Positions 22,640 through 35,000 of a stretch of 64,000 nucleotides of DNA are shown here, one piece after another (position 1 is the first letter of the stretch; every line of letters begins with the position of its first letter). Source of the DNA: Calamus simplicifolius (lineage: Eukaryota; Streptophyta; Magnoliopsida; Arecales; Arecaceae); assembly GCA_900491605.1 (NCBI GenBank), contig UESW01003901.1, forward strand, positions 447,694 through 511,693. Direction: 5' to 3'. The translations under genes were made by a program, and so were the position numbers. The notes under the pieces are model-generated. The model saw nothing but the letters and a program-made list of their open reading frames with translations. It was not told where the DNA came from and did not search any database.

Positions 22640-23815
22640 TCGTTCCTTGCGTCCAAGGACCAGATCTCACAAAAGAAGCTCACCGGGATCGTGGCCCACG
22701 AGACACCACTCGGCCCCGGCACAGCGGTGCTCCCGAGTAGGTTCAAGACCCTAAAGGCTCCGTAACCGATTGAGTCACCCCTCGGACGGCACATAAACCT
22801 CCGAGGCAGTTCAAAAGGAGCTCGTCGGCATCGCGGTCCATGGGACACCACTCGGCCCTGGCACGGTGGTGCCCCCGAGTAGGTTCAAGACCCTAAAGGC
22901 TCTGTAACCGATCGAGTCACCCCTTGGGCGGAACACAAACCCCCGAGGCAATTTAAAAGGAGATTGCCGGCATCGCGGCCCACGGGACACCACTCGGCCC
23001 CAGCATGGTGGTGCCCCGAGTAGGTTCAAGACCCTAAAGGCTCCGTAATCAGTCGAGTCGCCCCTCGGACGGCACACAAACCCCCAAGGCAGTTCAAAAG
23101 GAGCTTGCCAGCATCGCGGCCCATAGGACACCACTCAGCTCCAGCACGGTGGTGCTCCCGAGTAGGTTCAAGACCCTAAAGGCTCCGTAACGATCGAGTC
23201 ACCCCTCGGGCGGCATACAAACCCCAGAGGCAGTTCAAAAGGAGCTCTCCGGCATCGCGGCTCACGGGACACCACTCGGCCCCGGCACAGCAATGCCCCC
23301 AAGTAGGTTCAAGACCCTAAAGGCTCCGTAACCGGTCGAGTCGCCCCTTGGGCGGCATACAAACCCCCGAGGTGGTTCAAAAGGAGCTCACCGGCATCAC
23401 GGCCCACGGGACACCACTCGGCTACGGCACGGTGGTGCCCCTGAGTAGGTTCAAGACCCTAAAGGCTCCGTAACCAGTCGAGTCACCCCTCGGGTGGCAC
23501 ACAAACCCCCAAGGCATTTCAAAATGAGCTCACCGGCATCGCGGCCAATAGGACACCACTCGGCCCTGGCACGATGATACCCTCGAGTAGGTTCAAGACC
23601 CTAAAGGCTCCGTAATCGGTCGAGTCACCCCTCAGGCAGCACACAAACCCATGAGGTGGTTCAAAAGGAGCTCATCGGCATCGCGGCCCATGGGACACCA
23701 CTCGGCCTCGGCACGGTGGTGCCCCCGAATTGGTTCAAAACCCTAAAGGCTCCATACCCGTTGAGTCACCCCTCGGGCGGCACACAAACCCCTGAGGTTG
23801 TTCAAAGTCGAGGCC
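22640..23815 (+). repeat. 142-bp tandem array in the 3' UTR of element A
   Basis: About eight copies. The landmark GTTCAAGACCCTAAAGG starts at 22741, 22883, 23023, 23166, 23307, 23449, 23591 and (variant) 23733, giving periods of 140-143. Units are GC-rich and differ by scattered substitutions. Open frames on either strand in this stretch follow from the repeat and are not gene calls. Tandem arrays in this position are known in other Tat/Ogre elements. Confidence 0.95.
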
Positions 23816-24581
23816 TAACAACACTACGGCTAACGAGGCACTGCCCAGTTCCGCGCCGTCTCCAGCAGACCCTATCTGCCAGAGTCTCTTTCAAAATCAA
23901 CCTCATGATGCATCCTCGTGAGCTCAACGGCCCTGCGGCCATTCAAACTGTCTTTCTAAGTTTACACGCAAGTCCCTAAGATGTCCCCAAGGGCCGCTCA
24001 GGCTTGCCCAAGTTTTTCCTTGCAGCCAGCAGACAACTATCCTACCTAGCCGGCCGAGGACCTATGGAATTGTGGACTTAGTTAGCAGAAAAAATCTATG
24101 GACTTGCTCGGCTCCAATCGGCCACCTCGGCCTCGGCCTTGGCTCCAGTCGGCCTCAGCCCCAGTCGGCCTCGGTTCCAGTCGGCGACTTAAAGCTCAGA
24201 GAGCCACCGCTCGCCACCCAAGCAGCCTTCTCTCCTACGGATGATGGCAACACCATCATACACAACATTCACAAACATGGGAGCGAGAGCCTTTCAGAAA
24301 ATGTTCCTTTTCATTGATATCTTGTAATGATTACAAAAGCTGACCCAAAGTCAGTTACAAAAAGAGATAACAAGATCGAAAAGAAAATGCATAAAAGGAG
24401 AATACAAGTGTCTCAGGGCTCGCTCGGCCTTGGCTCCCCACAGGCCCCCTCACCCTGACGGCGAAGCTTGTAAAAAGCTCAGAACAAGGACAGCCTGGCC
24501 GGGGAGCCCTAGAAAAAGCAAAGAATAACGAAGGCACAAATGATCCGAATCGAGTTCAGAGTTAGCTGCGTCGGCACTAAC
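23816..24581. other. 3' UTR of element A, between array and antisense ORF
   Basis: Contains a short GC-rich repeated motif (CAGTCGGCCTCGG-like) at 24095-24185. No supported ORF on the + strand. On the - strand this stretch is downstream of the antisense ORF and could be its 3' part. Confidence 0.5.
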
Positions 24582-25031
24582 CTATACCTCTTTAACAAGT
24601 TCAAGAAAAAGGATGGAAGGGAAGGCACAATCCGCATCGAAAGAACTCCTCGTACAAAGAAACCCGCCCGGGGGGCTGGAAGTCACTCTGTCCTCGGGCT
24701 CTGGCACGGATAGGCAGATGAAGCTGGGGACCCTATACGCAGCCCTAAGGGCCTCTACCTCCTCGGGAGTCATGGTGGAAGCCATTCCCCCCGGGCCTGC
24801 TGGATCGAGACCTACCACCGGGGGAGGTGTCGGATGGCTAGAGGTCATGGGAACCGCTCTCACCAGGGAGGTTTAGGAGGATGGGTGTTCACTCACCGCC
24901 GGCCGATCGCGGATGGTGATTCCACCCACTGGCCGAGGTACTGGGTTGACAGAAGGGGTAGGACCCTCACCCGGAGATTGGGAAGACTCTACAACATGCC
25001 TCTTGCCCTCCCTGATAGCCTGACGATCCAT
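24582..25031 (-). pseudogene. Antisense extra ORF of element A (gypsy-type transposon-like protein, N-terminal part)
   Basis: Read on the - strand, an ATG at 25031 (MDRQAIREGKRHVVES) opens a frame that runs to 24582 with a single in-frame TAA at 24873-24875, about 149 sense codons. The C-terminal half contains EEVEALRAAYRVPSF, VPEPEDRVTSSPPGG and FLELVKEV. From memory this resembles the N-terminal part of the 'putative gypsy type transposon' domain family (Pfam Transposase_28). Such antisense ORFs between pol and the 3' LTR are known in Tat elements. A - strand TATA box lies about 150 bp upstream. The family's remaining C-terminal portion is missing or frameshifted. Function unknown. Confidence 0.6.
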
Positions 25032-25179
25032 GAATTAAGAAAGGGGAAACTGACCTAGAGATTAGTAAAAAGATGAAGGTCGAAGGTTTCAGGTTGCAGA
25101 GGGACTCGGAGCTCAGAAAGGAAGAAAGCAGAGGAAAGCAATGGCAGCGTAAAGGTCCCCCTCGAGCACAAGGGTCAGC

Positions 25180-25185
25180 TTTATA
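25180..25185 (-). promoter_or_regulatory. Possible TATA box for the antisense ORF
   Basis: TATAAA on the - strand in a GC-rich setting (GGGGTATAAAGCTGACC), about 150 bp upstream of the antisense ATG. Promoter activity is inferred only. Confidence 0.45.
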
Positions 25186-25497
25186 CCCCAGCCTCGAGTC
25201 CCCTCGATCTGGCTTGAGGAGCGGGATCCTCGGCCAATGACAATCCGTAAGAGGCGGAAAAGCAATGATGGTGCCCGCCTTTTTCCATTCTCCGAGAGGC
25301 GCCCCCTCTGGAAACTCGGCGCTGACGTCAACTCCTACCTACAACATGATTACGGAAGATTTTCAAAGTGACATCGTCTCGAGAGAACGCGCCAGCTCAC
25401 CCGCCAGTAAAAGCGCCCATCACTGGCCATCATTTTTTAAATTTTTGCGCCCCTTTTGCCCAAAGGACAGCGAGCCCGTAGCCATTCACGCTCAGGA

Positions 25498-25510
25498 GCT
25501 GGGAGGAATC
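25498..25510 (+). other. Polypurine tract of element A
   Basis: GCTGGGAGGAATC precedes TGATG, the first bases of the 3' LTR. Confidence 0.65.
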
Positions 25511-25564
25511 TGATGTAGCTAATGAAGCCACATAGGCAATCATGGCAAAATTGACTACGTGGCA

Positions 25565-25905
25565 TGAACGTGTCGACCCCAGTGCGCCGAGGCGGAAGCT
25601 GGTCCGAGGCCGAGGCGGCAGCTCGAGGCCGACACCAAGGCGGAAGCTGGTTCGAGGCCGAGGCGGCAGCTCGAGGCCGATGCCGAGGTGGAAGCTGGTC
25701 CGAGGCCGAGGTGGCAGTTCAAGGCCAAGGCCGAAGGGAAGAGGCCGACGCCGAGGCAGAAGCTGGTCCGAGGCCGAGGCGGCAGCTCGAGGCCGACGCC
25801 GAGGCAAAAGCTGGTCCGAGGCCGAGGCGACAGCTCGAGGCCAAGGCCAAAGGGAAGAGGCCGATGCCAAGACGGAAGCTGGTCCGAGGCCGTATAAGGC
25901 CGAGG
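25565..25905 (+). repeat. First GC-rich tandem array of the element A LTR
   Basis: Degenerate units of about 50-60 bp built from GAAGCTGGTCCGAGGCCGAG and GGCAGCTCGAGGCCGA. Absent from the truncated 5' LTR. Confidence 0.85.
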
Positions 25906-25939
25906 GGAGCTCGGGAGATGGAGGCCGAATGGGAGTGCC

Positions 25940-26840
25940 ATCTCTAAGCGAGCCGAGGCGGCCCTGACCTCTTCAGGTCGGCCCCGTCAGCCCGGCATCT
26001 CCAAGTGAGCCGAGGCGGCCCCGACCTCCTCAGGTCGGCCCCGGCATCTCCAAGCGAGCTCAGGCATCTCCAAGTGAGCCGAGGCGGCCCCAACCTCCTC
26101 AGGTCGGCCCGTCGGCCCCGGCATCTCCAAGCGAGCCGAGGCAGCCCCAACCTCCTCAGGTCGGCCCCGTCGGCCCCGGCATCTCCAAGCGAGCCAAGGC
26201 GGCCCCTACCGACCTCCTCAGGTTGGCCCCGTTGGCCCCGGCATCTCCAAGCGAGCCGAGACGGCCCGACCTCCTCAGGTCGGCCCAGCATCTCCAAGCG
26301 AGCCGAGGCGGCCCCGACCTCCTCAGGTCGTCCCCATCGGCCCCGGCATCTCTAAGAGAGTCGAGGCGGCCCCGACTTCCTCAGGTCGGCCCCATCGGCC
26401 CCGGCATCTCCAAGCGAGCCGAGGTGGCCCTAACCTCCTCAGGTCGGCCCCGTTGGCCCCGGCATCTCCAAGCGAGCCGAGGCGGCCCCGACCGACCTCC
26501 TCAGGTCGGCCCCGGTATCTCCAAGCGAGCCGAGGCGGCCCAACCTCCTCAGGTCGGCCCCGTCGGTCCCGGCATCTCCAAGCAAGCCGAGGCGGCCCCG
26601 ACCTTCTCAGGTCAGCTCCGTCGGCCCCGGCATCTCCAAGCAAACTGAGGCAGCCCTGACCTCTTCAGGTCGGCCCCGTCAACTCCGGCATCTCCAAGTG
26701 AGCCGAGGCGGCCCCGACCTCTTCAGGTCGGCCCCGTCGGCCCCGGTATCTCCAAGTGAGCTGAAGCGGTCCCGACCTTTTCAGGTCAGCCCCGGCATCT
26801 CCAAGCAAGCCGAGGTGGCCCCGACCTCTTCAGGTTGACC
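25940..26840 (+). repeat. Second GC-rich tandem array of the element A LTR
   Basis: About fifteen units of roughly 45-62 bp, with the core GGCATCTCCAAGCGAGCCGA followed by GGCGGCCCCGACCTCCTCAG. The 5' LTR retains about six related units at 8101-8455, so copy number differs strongly between the two LTRs. Confidence 0.92.
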
Positions 26841-27390
26841 CTGCGCCTTCCGGAACCATCAACTCTCTGACCCACACATACTGACTCCGCCAGGCCCACC
26901 TACCGTCTGGCCACACCGTCCAGGCCCACCTACCAGTACTGGTTCTGCCGATTGAAGGGACCTAGCCCACCAACCGCCAGTTTTTTCCCTCTCCGATGGG
27001 ACAAGACCTGCCGGTCAGCCCAGAGTCACGTAACCCCCACGTGTCCTGCGGACATCTCTCCCTCACAGAATTTCATGTGGTTAACCCCCATGCACGTTTC
27101 AACCGCCTATAAAAGGGTAAGTCCACTAGAGACTCGGTTATGCGAATACAAGCACTCTTTTATTCTCTCACCTCAAAGAAACTCCACCTTTCAAAGCCTT
27201 CTCTGCTCTAAAGAACTCTCTCAAGCTCTTTCTCAGTTGTGACCTTGGTTACTGACTTGGGCATCGGAAGGTCCCCATCGAAGCATCCTCCGGTCTTAGA
27301 ACTTCTTGCAGGTTGTCCAGCTAGATGAGGATCTCACCAGCAAGCGAATTATTCTTTCTCGTGCTTAAGACCGGTGATCGAGCATCATCA

Positions 27391-27610
27391 ACAGCTAATC
27401 TAACATCTCATGAACGGACCAAACGTATCTATTATTTCATCCATGAGAAAATCCAGGAGAGCTGCATCAAACCTGCATACATCTCCATCAATCAACAACT
27501 TGCTGATGTCTTCTGCTGATATCTTCACCAAACCATCATGTCATGTTCGGTTTCATCAACTCATTAGCTGATGAGTTGGTTCATTCAATCCACTCTCAAA
27601 TAGAGAGCAG
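27391..27610 (+). pseudogene. Ty1/copia RNase H remnant
   Basis: Directly after the element A LTR, the frame reads HERTKRIYYFIHEKIQES and then INQQLADVF, the pattern of the C-terminal end of copia RNase H (normally HERTKHI...REK and QLADIFTK). A stop follows at 27517. This is probably the truncated end of an older copia copy into which element A, or a rearrangement of it, was placed. Its LTR was not identified. Confidence 0.6.
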
Positions 27611-28600
27611 ATAACCATTTTAAATTTATTCAAATGTTAGAATTATTGCAATCTTGTCTACCGGTGGATGCCTTCTTATCTATTGGCTGTTCTCATTGGT
27701 TGGAACGTAGATGGTTACGACGAACAAACGAACAGACACGCACACATATTTATATGGTTTAAGATGCTCTTGTAAATGTTCGTTCGCCTTTTAAGAAATC
27801 ATAAATTCTAAGCTGACGTATGACCCGAACAAGCAAGTTGACCTTCACCAGCCCAAATAGGATCATTCTTTTCAAAAAAAATAATTTACGCTCGTAGGTT
27901 AATGACGTGTCCAAACCATTGCCTTAAATTTCAATCAGAACGGTAATCATTTACGCAAAATCAGACCGGATTTATCTTCTCCTCTGCCCACCATGCTGCA
28001 TCTCTTTCGAGCAATATGTGATTAGGTATTTATAGTGAGCAAAAGACCATTTCAAGTTTGCTATCTATGGTCATCAAATGACCATTTCAAGTTTGTTATG
28101 AACTCAAAAACCAGAGAGCAGATCCTCAAGAATAACCGGATAAGGTGCCTAAATCTCTATAAATTTGGATAATTAGCTCGAATTGCCACGTATCTCCATC
28201 CTGAGTGATTAGCTACCTTAACTCCACAGTCGACGGATGTCTCCAAAATTGATCTGCCCTAATTTTCTCGTCCTCCAAAATAGCAACCGCGCCTCCTGCA
28301 CACACTCAGTTAACAACTTATAGTTGGGCTATCAGTTTTGAGCTAAACACGGTCCTGTTGCAGCGGTGTTACCGAGCCATCCACATAGCCTTGGAAGCCC
28401 AAGCGTTGAACTTCAAGATTGTTTCTTAAGACAGCCTGGCTAATTGCCCTGCACACCACCCCCCTCCAGGGCCACCCCTACCATAAGAACTGCCTTCTGC
28501 TACGTAGGGATGGCCACAACTACAAATATTCAAGCATATTCACTCGTCAAATTTTCAGTCAACTGATACAGTTTTACAAAAGATCCTTCACAAACGCAAA
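27611..28600. other. Intergenic stretch left of the ARF GAP gene
   Basis: Unique-looking sequence of mixed composition with no supported ORF. A small direct repeat, AAGACCATTTCAAGTTTGCTAT, has a partial second copy at about 28078-28098. The 3' UTR of the ARF GAP gene probably reaches into 28600-29044. Confidence 0.4.
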
Positions 28601-29044
28601 TAGTAACCACATGAATGGACAATGAATAAAATGAAGAGCAAAACCCTAACCAAAATATCATGCACGCCATAACTGACGCCAGTGATAAAACAAAGGAGAT
28701 GACGATAAACTCTAATAGGACATTATGGAGCCTTAAACATGCACAATAGTATCACAACATTCACTAAAACTTTATAATACACTAGAAGGTGCGGAAAACG
28801 CCTGGAACCCCTGCGATGGCATGACACCTTAGTCAGTGCTCTTGCCTATCTCCACGCTAAGTTCACTTGATAACTTTCTGTTTAGTCCCACCAGACAGAT
28901 AACGGACTGGACATATGCTAACTCACCGGAGCTGCTTTCTTTGAACAATCCCAACCCGAGAATCTGTCTGAGACTTCCAACGCTAAGAGGCATTATGGTA
29001 AGGCACATTTTACAAATAGCAAACACTATAATATCCGGTTGCAA
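28600..29044 (-). other. Probable 3' UTR of the ARF GAP gene
   Basis: Sequence downstream of the stop codon at 29045 on the - strand. No other gene is evident. The exact polyadenylation site was not located. Confidence 0.45.
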
Positions 29045-32000
29045 CTATCCAAAAGGATTTCCTCTGGCAGGAGCAAAAGAATTTGGGTTGCCTGGCTGGT
29101 AGCTTCTAGCAGCTGAATGTGGATCCATGCTTGAAAAGCCAGGTGCAGCGCCAACAGTGCTGAAACCTCCAATTCCTTGAGGCCTGCAATCATATACACG
29201 TACATTCAGTGTAGACGTAAACATGTTTCCTCCAAAAAGGAGACGCTCAATCTTAAGTTTGGAGACACAACATGCAGTTAAGATTAATGTCTAAAATCTG
29301 GCGCATTTAGTTCCAGCATTTTTGTATACAATGGCACAATTATTGGCATCAAAAGAACTGGTTAGGAGACACAGAAATTTTGAATATCAATCACACCAAG
29401 GAGCTATAGGATGTATGTCGACCACTACAATACAAGTCAAAACCATGTCATCCAGTGCTAATTGTAACTGATAAAAATAATAATAATAATAAGGATTTGA
29501 AAAATGAATATCATTTGAAGTGACATTGTGGGATGTGCTTTTGCATTTTCGTGATTTTGATCAAGACAAAGATAAATCACTAAATCATTGCTATCTGAAT
29601 GAAAGGTTATCTTGGTAGCCTGTGATGACATTTTGACAAATCCAATTGATCCCTGAAGAAATTCAGCAATGAAAACACGGATCACATCATAGGACTTACA
29701 CCACAGGAAATGCATTATTAGGTACTTGCTGAGGCATGTTATTCACACCATGCTGCATCATGTAGGAACCTGTCAGTTAAACCAACCAAAATCATCAGAA
29801 CCATCATAGAGAGTATCAAGCAATTCAAGTAACTTGTATCAATAAAGAAAAAAGGGTCAATTTAATCTTCTTACTTGGAGCCACAGCTGATGGATAAAAT
29901 GGTTGTTGGGGGGGCACCCATTGTGGGGTGGAAGTACGCAGCAAGGCTGAAGTGTTATTCATGGTCACATTTGGTAATGCTCCTTGCAAGGATGTCAAAG
30001 ATGGGAACTATACAGAGAAAAGAGTAACACCCAATTCAACATTGCGAAAGATTCACCAGCACAGGCTTTAAAACCACCGGTGAGAAGATAATAGCCAACC
30101 GATTAAATTAAAGAATTTCCATAGTTAGATTTGGTCTTCCACCATACATTTTGAACTTATAACGAAAAAATGTTAGCTGAGACCAGGGAACATAGAAGTC
30201 ATAGAAGTTCAAGACTTCTATGTCTGATGGTATAGTCATAAGACCAAATAATGTTGCAAGAATACAAGTCATCGGTTCAATCCCATCAAGAATAGGAGTT
30301 TAACAAGAGTATGACCATGGTAATATAGACCATTGAAAATGATAATAGAAGTTTGCATATAAAAAATTCAGTTCATTCCTGAAAAGTCAACATGCCTGGT
30401 GGAACATACCCAGTGCCACAGAAAGGCATCCTGAGTATTTCCAGTAGATCTGCTGATATTAAACATCACTAACAGATGCTCAAATAGAACCTGATTAATG
30501 AAGTGACTAAAAACTTAAAGATGAATCGAACATTTTCTCCAGAACACTACTTTGTAATGCCAAAAAATATTGAAAAACGATATTTTACATACTGTGGAAG
30601 CATGGTGTAGTCTTGTCTCATTGCCGAGATCAAATGGATTCATAGAATTTGATGGATAAGGATATGTTGGCAATGCCTGCAGCACAAAAGATCGTACACA
30701 AGCTGCCATTAGACACCAGACACATTTGATGCAGAAATAATTGATCAACCAAGATGACAAGGAGCTGGAGCACATACTGTTACATTTGTATATTGCATGC
30801 CATACACCATGCCAAAACGTGGACCTGTCTGCCAACCTGGAACTGGTGCAGGAGCAGGTGGGTAAAGAGCAGTAAACAGATCCTGCAGATGATTCGATGC
30901 TCAGAAGAAATGCTAGTGGCATGAGGAAAAGGAGAAGATTTTTTTATCGAAAAGATTACCACTGGAAGTTCTTTTCTCCCACTAGGTTTGGCCTCTAAGG
31001 ACGGAGGCTGTGATGAAATTCCAGCACTGGTTTCATGTGGTGGTTTTGTTACAGCTTGGGAAGGTTGCCCAGTCGGAGCAGCCATAGGTCCTTGTGGGTT
31101 TGGCGGAAGTGATGAACCCCAAAACTGATAGAATCATGCAGAGAAAAGCAACTAAATAACTTACCATATCATATAATTACAATATTTATAGCTTAGACAA
31201 AAACTTACCTGGTTGTTCGGAGCTCCAATGGAAGGTGCATTATATGATGGATTAACAGACTTAACATCAGCCGTTGAGAATAGAGAAAGATGATGCTGGT
31301 TCACAGTTGGCCATTGCCCTCCATTATTGTTTTTCGGAAACGAATCAACTCCCACAACGGGTGACATTGAGGTGTTGTCTACAGGTGCAAGCACAGGAAC
31401 AGGAGTTGACAATTCAGTCAGCACAGATTCAAGAGGACTTGCAGTTGAAGCTGCCTGAGGCACTTTTTGAGGGGCAACAACATCAAAAGATGCCCAGCCT
31501 CCACCGTTGGAAGGTGGAGGTGCAGTTTCATGAGGCACAGATTGATGTGATGCTTGAGCAGGAGGAGGTTCAGGATCCGTGCTAAAATCAATCAAACTAC
31601 CAGAGTTTACCCCCTTCAATTCCACAGAATTCCCAACACTGGATCCCCTGCTGCTTGAAGGCACAGTCATCTGTGATAGACCTTAGAAAAAGTAAGTTTC
31701 TCATTTATAGACTGCCCAGAAGTAACACAAACAACACAAATTTCAGCATCCAGAAACCATGGTTTCTCCCAGCAGTCCATGAACATAAGTGAAAAATCAG
31801 CCAGAGATGGAGATACTGTTCCCAAACATTAACTGAGCAGGGATACAATGAAATAAGACAAATTTTTAGATTTGCTAACAGCCCCAAGCACAAAAAAAAA
31901 AAGGAAAAATCAAGCCATAGTCCTGCAGTATGGTACAACTACATCACATTTTCTGAGGTTACCTGTGTACAGATTTGCAGATTGCCTGATATCCTGGTAC

Positions 32001-35000
32001 GACCTATTGATGAGAGTATTGCTATGGATTGGGCAACTAAGTTGTCTAAAATGAAACATGATGTTACCATTGGAGAATCAATTTCTTGTGGTATCATGGT
32101 GTCTTAAAGAAATTCTTAGTTCTGATGCCCCATATTTTGAGAAGAGCTGGATTTGGCTAGATCGTATCATAATGTCTTAAAGAAATTCTTATTTTTGATG
32201 CCCCATAATTTGAGAAGAGCTAGACTTGACTACATTTGAATAAAACTAAGTCCAAAATCCAATCACCTTCTTTGTCCTTGGATTACATGGATTCCAAAGC
32301 CACCCCACCTTTTTCCTTTTTATAATCCGTAAACTATGTGAATCCAAGGATGAGGAAAGTGACCAGATTTAGGCTTAGCTACATTCAAATGTAGTCAAGT
32401 CTAGCTCTTTTAAGAAAAGGCATTTTGAAGAATTGCAATGACGTAATGCAAAACTGAATAAGAAAGCATAGATCTCTAACAACGGAACCCAGAAAGGAGT
32501 ACCAGGCAAACACCTCAATTTGTCATGATGGATAGATAAAGAGGAAAAAGAACTCAGATTGGTATTACAATAACAGGAAATAGATTTTATTGATTGAGAG
32601 TGTATTATTAATAACAAAATAAATTTACAAAGCCAAATTATAACAAATGAACCCTTTCATATCATGCCTCTGGAGATAAATAAAGTTCAAGAAAATTATC
32701 CATTAACAATAGCAGTCTATCTCATATTCCCATCTTGTAAGATACCTACCTATGCACAGCTTCAACAGCAAAATGTGGTTCAACATGATCTCTTTTTTTT
32801 TGGTGGGAAGGTTATGTAATAACAGACACACCAACCTAGCATTGCTTTATATTGTTTCATCTGCACTCTTTTTGAGAAAAATTGCCATGCATGCTCATTA
32901 TCATACACTGCATATGCAATATGAATTAAAACAGTCGACATTCATAGGATTCCAGTTTCTAAAATGTTCTGTTTGAAAGGCATACATCCATCACAATGTT
33001 ATTTTGAAACTAGTTTCAGTATGGAGTTGTTTGATGCCATACATGTATTTTCAATAATAATTGTCAGAAACAACCCTAGAATCTAAGAGGACAATGCGTA
33101 TAAAATATCATATATTCACCTACAAAGCTACAAAAAGTGTTCACCATCATAAGCTGTCCGAGACAACATAAATTGATAGGAATTTTGACCTGATACATTA
33201 TCAGTGTCCTTGATGTATCCATAGACATTGTTTTTTTTTTTTTTTACTTTTGTTAAATGAACCAAGCATCAATCAAGCATGCTGCCACTTCATGCAAAGT
33301 ACATACATATGACTATGGATGAAACCCAAGTATATAGCTTGTGCAGTAGCAGTCGTTGACTGTTAGAAAACAAGTGTGCAGCTGTCCATGACAGAATTGC
33401 TTTGAGCTCAGTCATTGGCTTTCAATCAAAGAAAAGGCAAGGAATGAGCAAAAATTATACAGAAATAGTTTCCACCATAACAGATACATAAGAATAATAT
33501 CTCTTTCAGAGATCACCAAAGTTTCACCTGTGCTGGCGCAGGACTAACAGCTGCCTGGACTGCATTTGATTTAGGAGGCTCATTAATCTGAACAGATGGA
33601 ATATCACCACCTAGAATTTCTCTGATAGGTTGTACCATCGGAAGACTTGGTACATTAACTTCTTTCTGATGGCTTGGAGACCTCCCCTCTGGCCTTGGAA
33701 TTCCATCTAGAGAGCGGCGATCTTCAAAATTCCGGTTTTGGCTTTCGTTCCCAGTTTTATCATCTCGACGCTTCTCTTCTACCACATTGAGGCGGCCAGG
33801 ACTCCTCTTGTAATTACCTTGATCATATCCAGGACTTCTAGAATCAGGCCGTTCACTGTAACGGCGTCCGTAAGTGTCCTCATAAGGTGGGCTTCTTGAG
33901 CCCCGATAGGAATCTTCCCTTCTGTTCTCATAAGAATCTTCCCTGTCACCCTGCATTATACATATGTGATACTGTTTTAACAATGAGGGTAACTATCATA
34001 TATAAAACTGTAGAAGACCCTGATAAGGCTTCTTCGCATCACCACCAGTAATAATATATAGGCAAACATTTAAGATCTTATTCAAAGCATTCAAAAACCA
34101 CCTTCACCCTTGGAGGCCTGTCAATGCTCCTTTCTCCAGTATATCTCCGATCCACATAAACATGCTTAATGAAATCTCTGAGTCTATCAAGATTACTGAA
34201 ACCAAAAGAAAGGATCAGATTTACCAGTTATGCATATTTCAAAATGGCAAACCTAAGATAAGCAATAAACCTGCTGTCAGGAACATAGTGTCGCTGTGGA
34301 TCCCATTCTTTGAAATAAATTTCCTTAGCACGCTGTTTTTAAAAAAACGAAAGACAATGAGAAAATCACTAACATAAAAGCACAGTTTGAACATAGTGGA
34401 GCAAATGCACATTACCTCGTTCCCTCCTTCTTGAAGGGCACAAACTTCTTGCGGAGTAAATTTGGCCATCGAAATTGATTTCACACGGTGGGTGAACTCC
34501 CGACTTCAAAATTTATATAATATATATAAAAAAGAGCATTGTGAAGTCACCATTGAACCAGAGCACTTAATTTTATCAGTCATTGCTATCATATCATGCT
34601 CAAAGTTCCATCATCCAAGCAAATCAGGAATCTAAGTCAATTCGATGTCAACCATGACCACAAAATATATCATGCATCACACATTACATACTGTTAACAC
34701 ATATAACAAGAAAAAATAAATATTAAACAACAACTACTACTACTACAAAGCTTTAATCCTAAACTAATTGGGGAGAAACAATAAATATTAAAGGCAAATA
34801 AAAAAGAAAAAGCCAAAATGAGATGCCAATCAATACTTACTGTAATCCACTACAATTTGTGCAAATGAAAGTCCAGAAATTTGTGCATACATATTGTGGT
34901 CCCTGTTCATAGAAGCACATTAGAAAATTATCTTTTTGAAGTACATATTTGCATATAAAATGCTTCTTCTCTACCTGTAGTTACACAGTTTCAACATAGT

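Larger units (their letters stand above)
8098..27390 (+). mobile_element. Element A: Tat-type Ty3/gypsy element, 5'-truncated, hosting element B
   Basis: Order on the + strand: truncated 5' LTR (8098-9012), primer-site-like sequence, gag, [element B], protease, RT, RNase H, second RNase H, integrase, 142-bp tandem array, antisense ORF, polypurine tract, 3' LTR (25511-27390). A second plant-type RNase H between the first and the integrase, absence of a chromodomain and an extra antisense ORF are features known for the Tat lineage. About 11 kb without the insert. Many stops and frameshifts make it inactive. Confidence 0.9.
25511..27390 (+). repeat. Element A 3' LTR (1880 bp)
   Basis: Starts TGATGTAGC after the polypurine tract and ends GCATCATCA; the ends form TGATG/CATCA. 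Two tandem arrays occupy the U3 part (separate entries). TATAAAAG is at 27108-27115. The stretch from about 26830 to the end matches the 5' LTR. The many long open frames on both strands between 25430 and 26660 are repeat artefacts. Confidence 0.9.

Noticed and set aside
22640..23815. CRISPR-like array
   Set aside because: Units are 142-bp head-to-tail copies with no alternating conserved repeat and unique spacer; the context is a plant retroelement 3' UTR.
22636..23979. ORFs on both strands in the 142-bp array
   Set aside because: The repeat period and low stop content create them; no start context or protein family.
25430..26660. Several long overlapping ORFs on both strands (Arg/Gly/Pro-rich)
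   Set aside because: They lie in GC-rich tandem arrays of the element A LTR, where stop codons are absent by composition; no family resemblance.
28419..28625. 68-residue + strand ORF beside the ARF GAP gene
   Set aside because: Opposite the probable 3' UTR, no family resemblance and no regulatory context.
31274..31585. + strand ORF over exon 7 of the ARF GAP gene
   Set aside because: Shadow of the spliced - strand coding exon, which has family similarity and correct splice sites.
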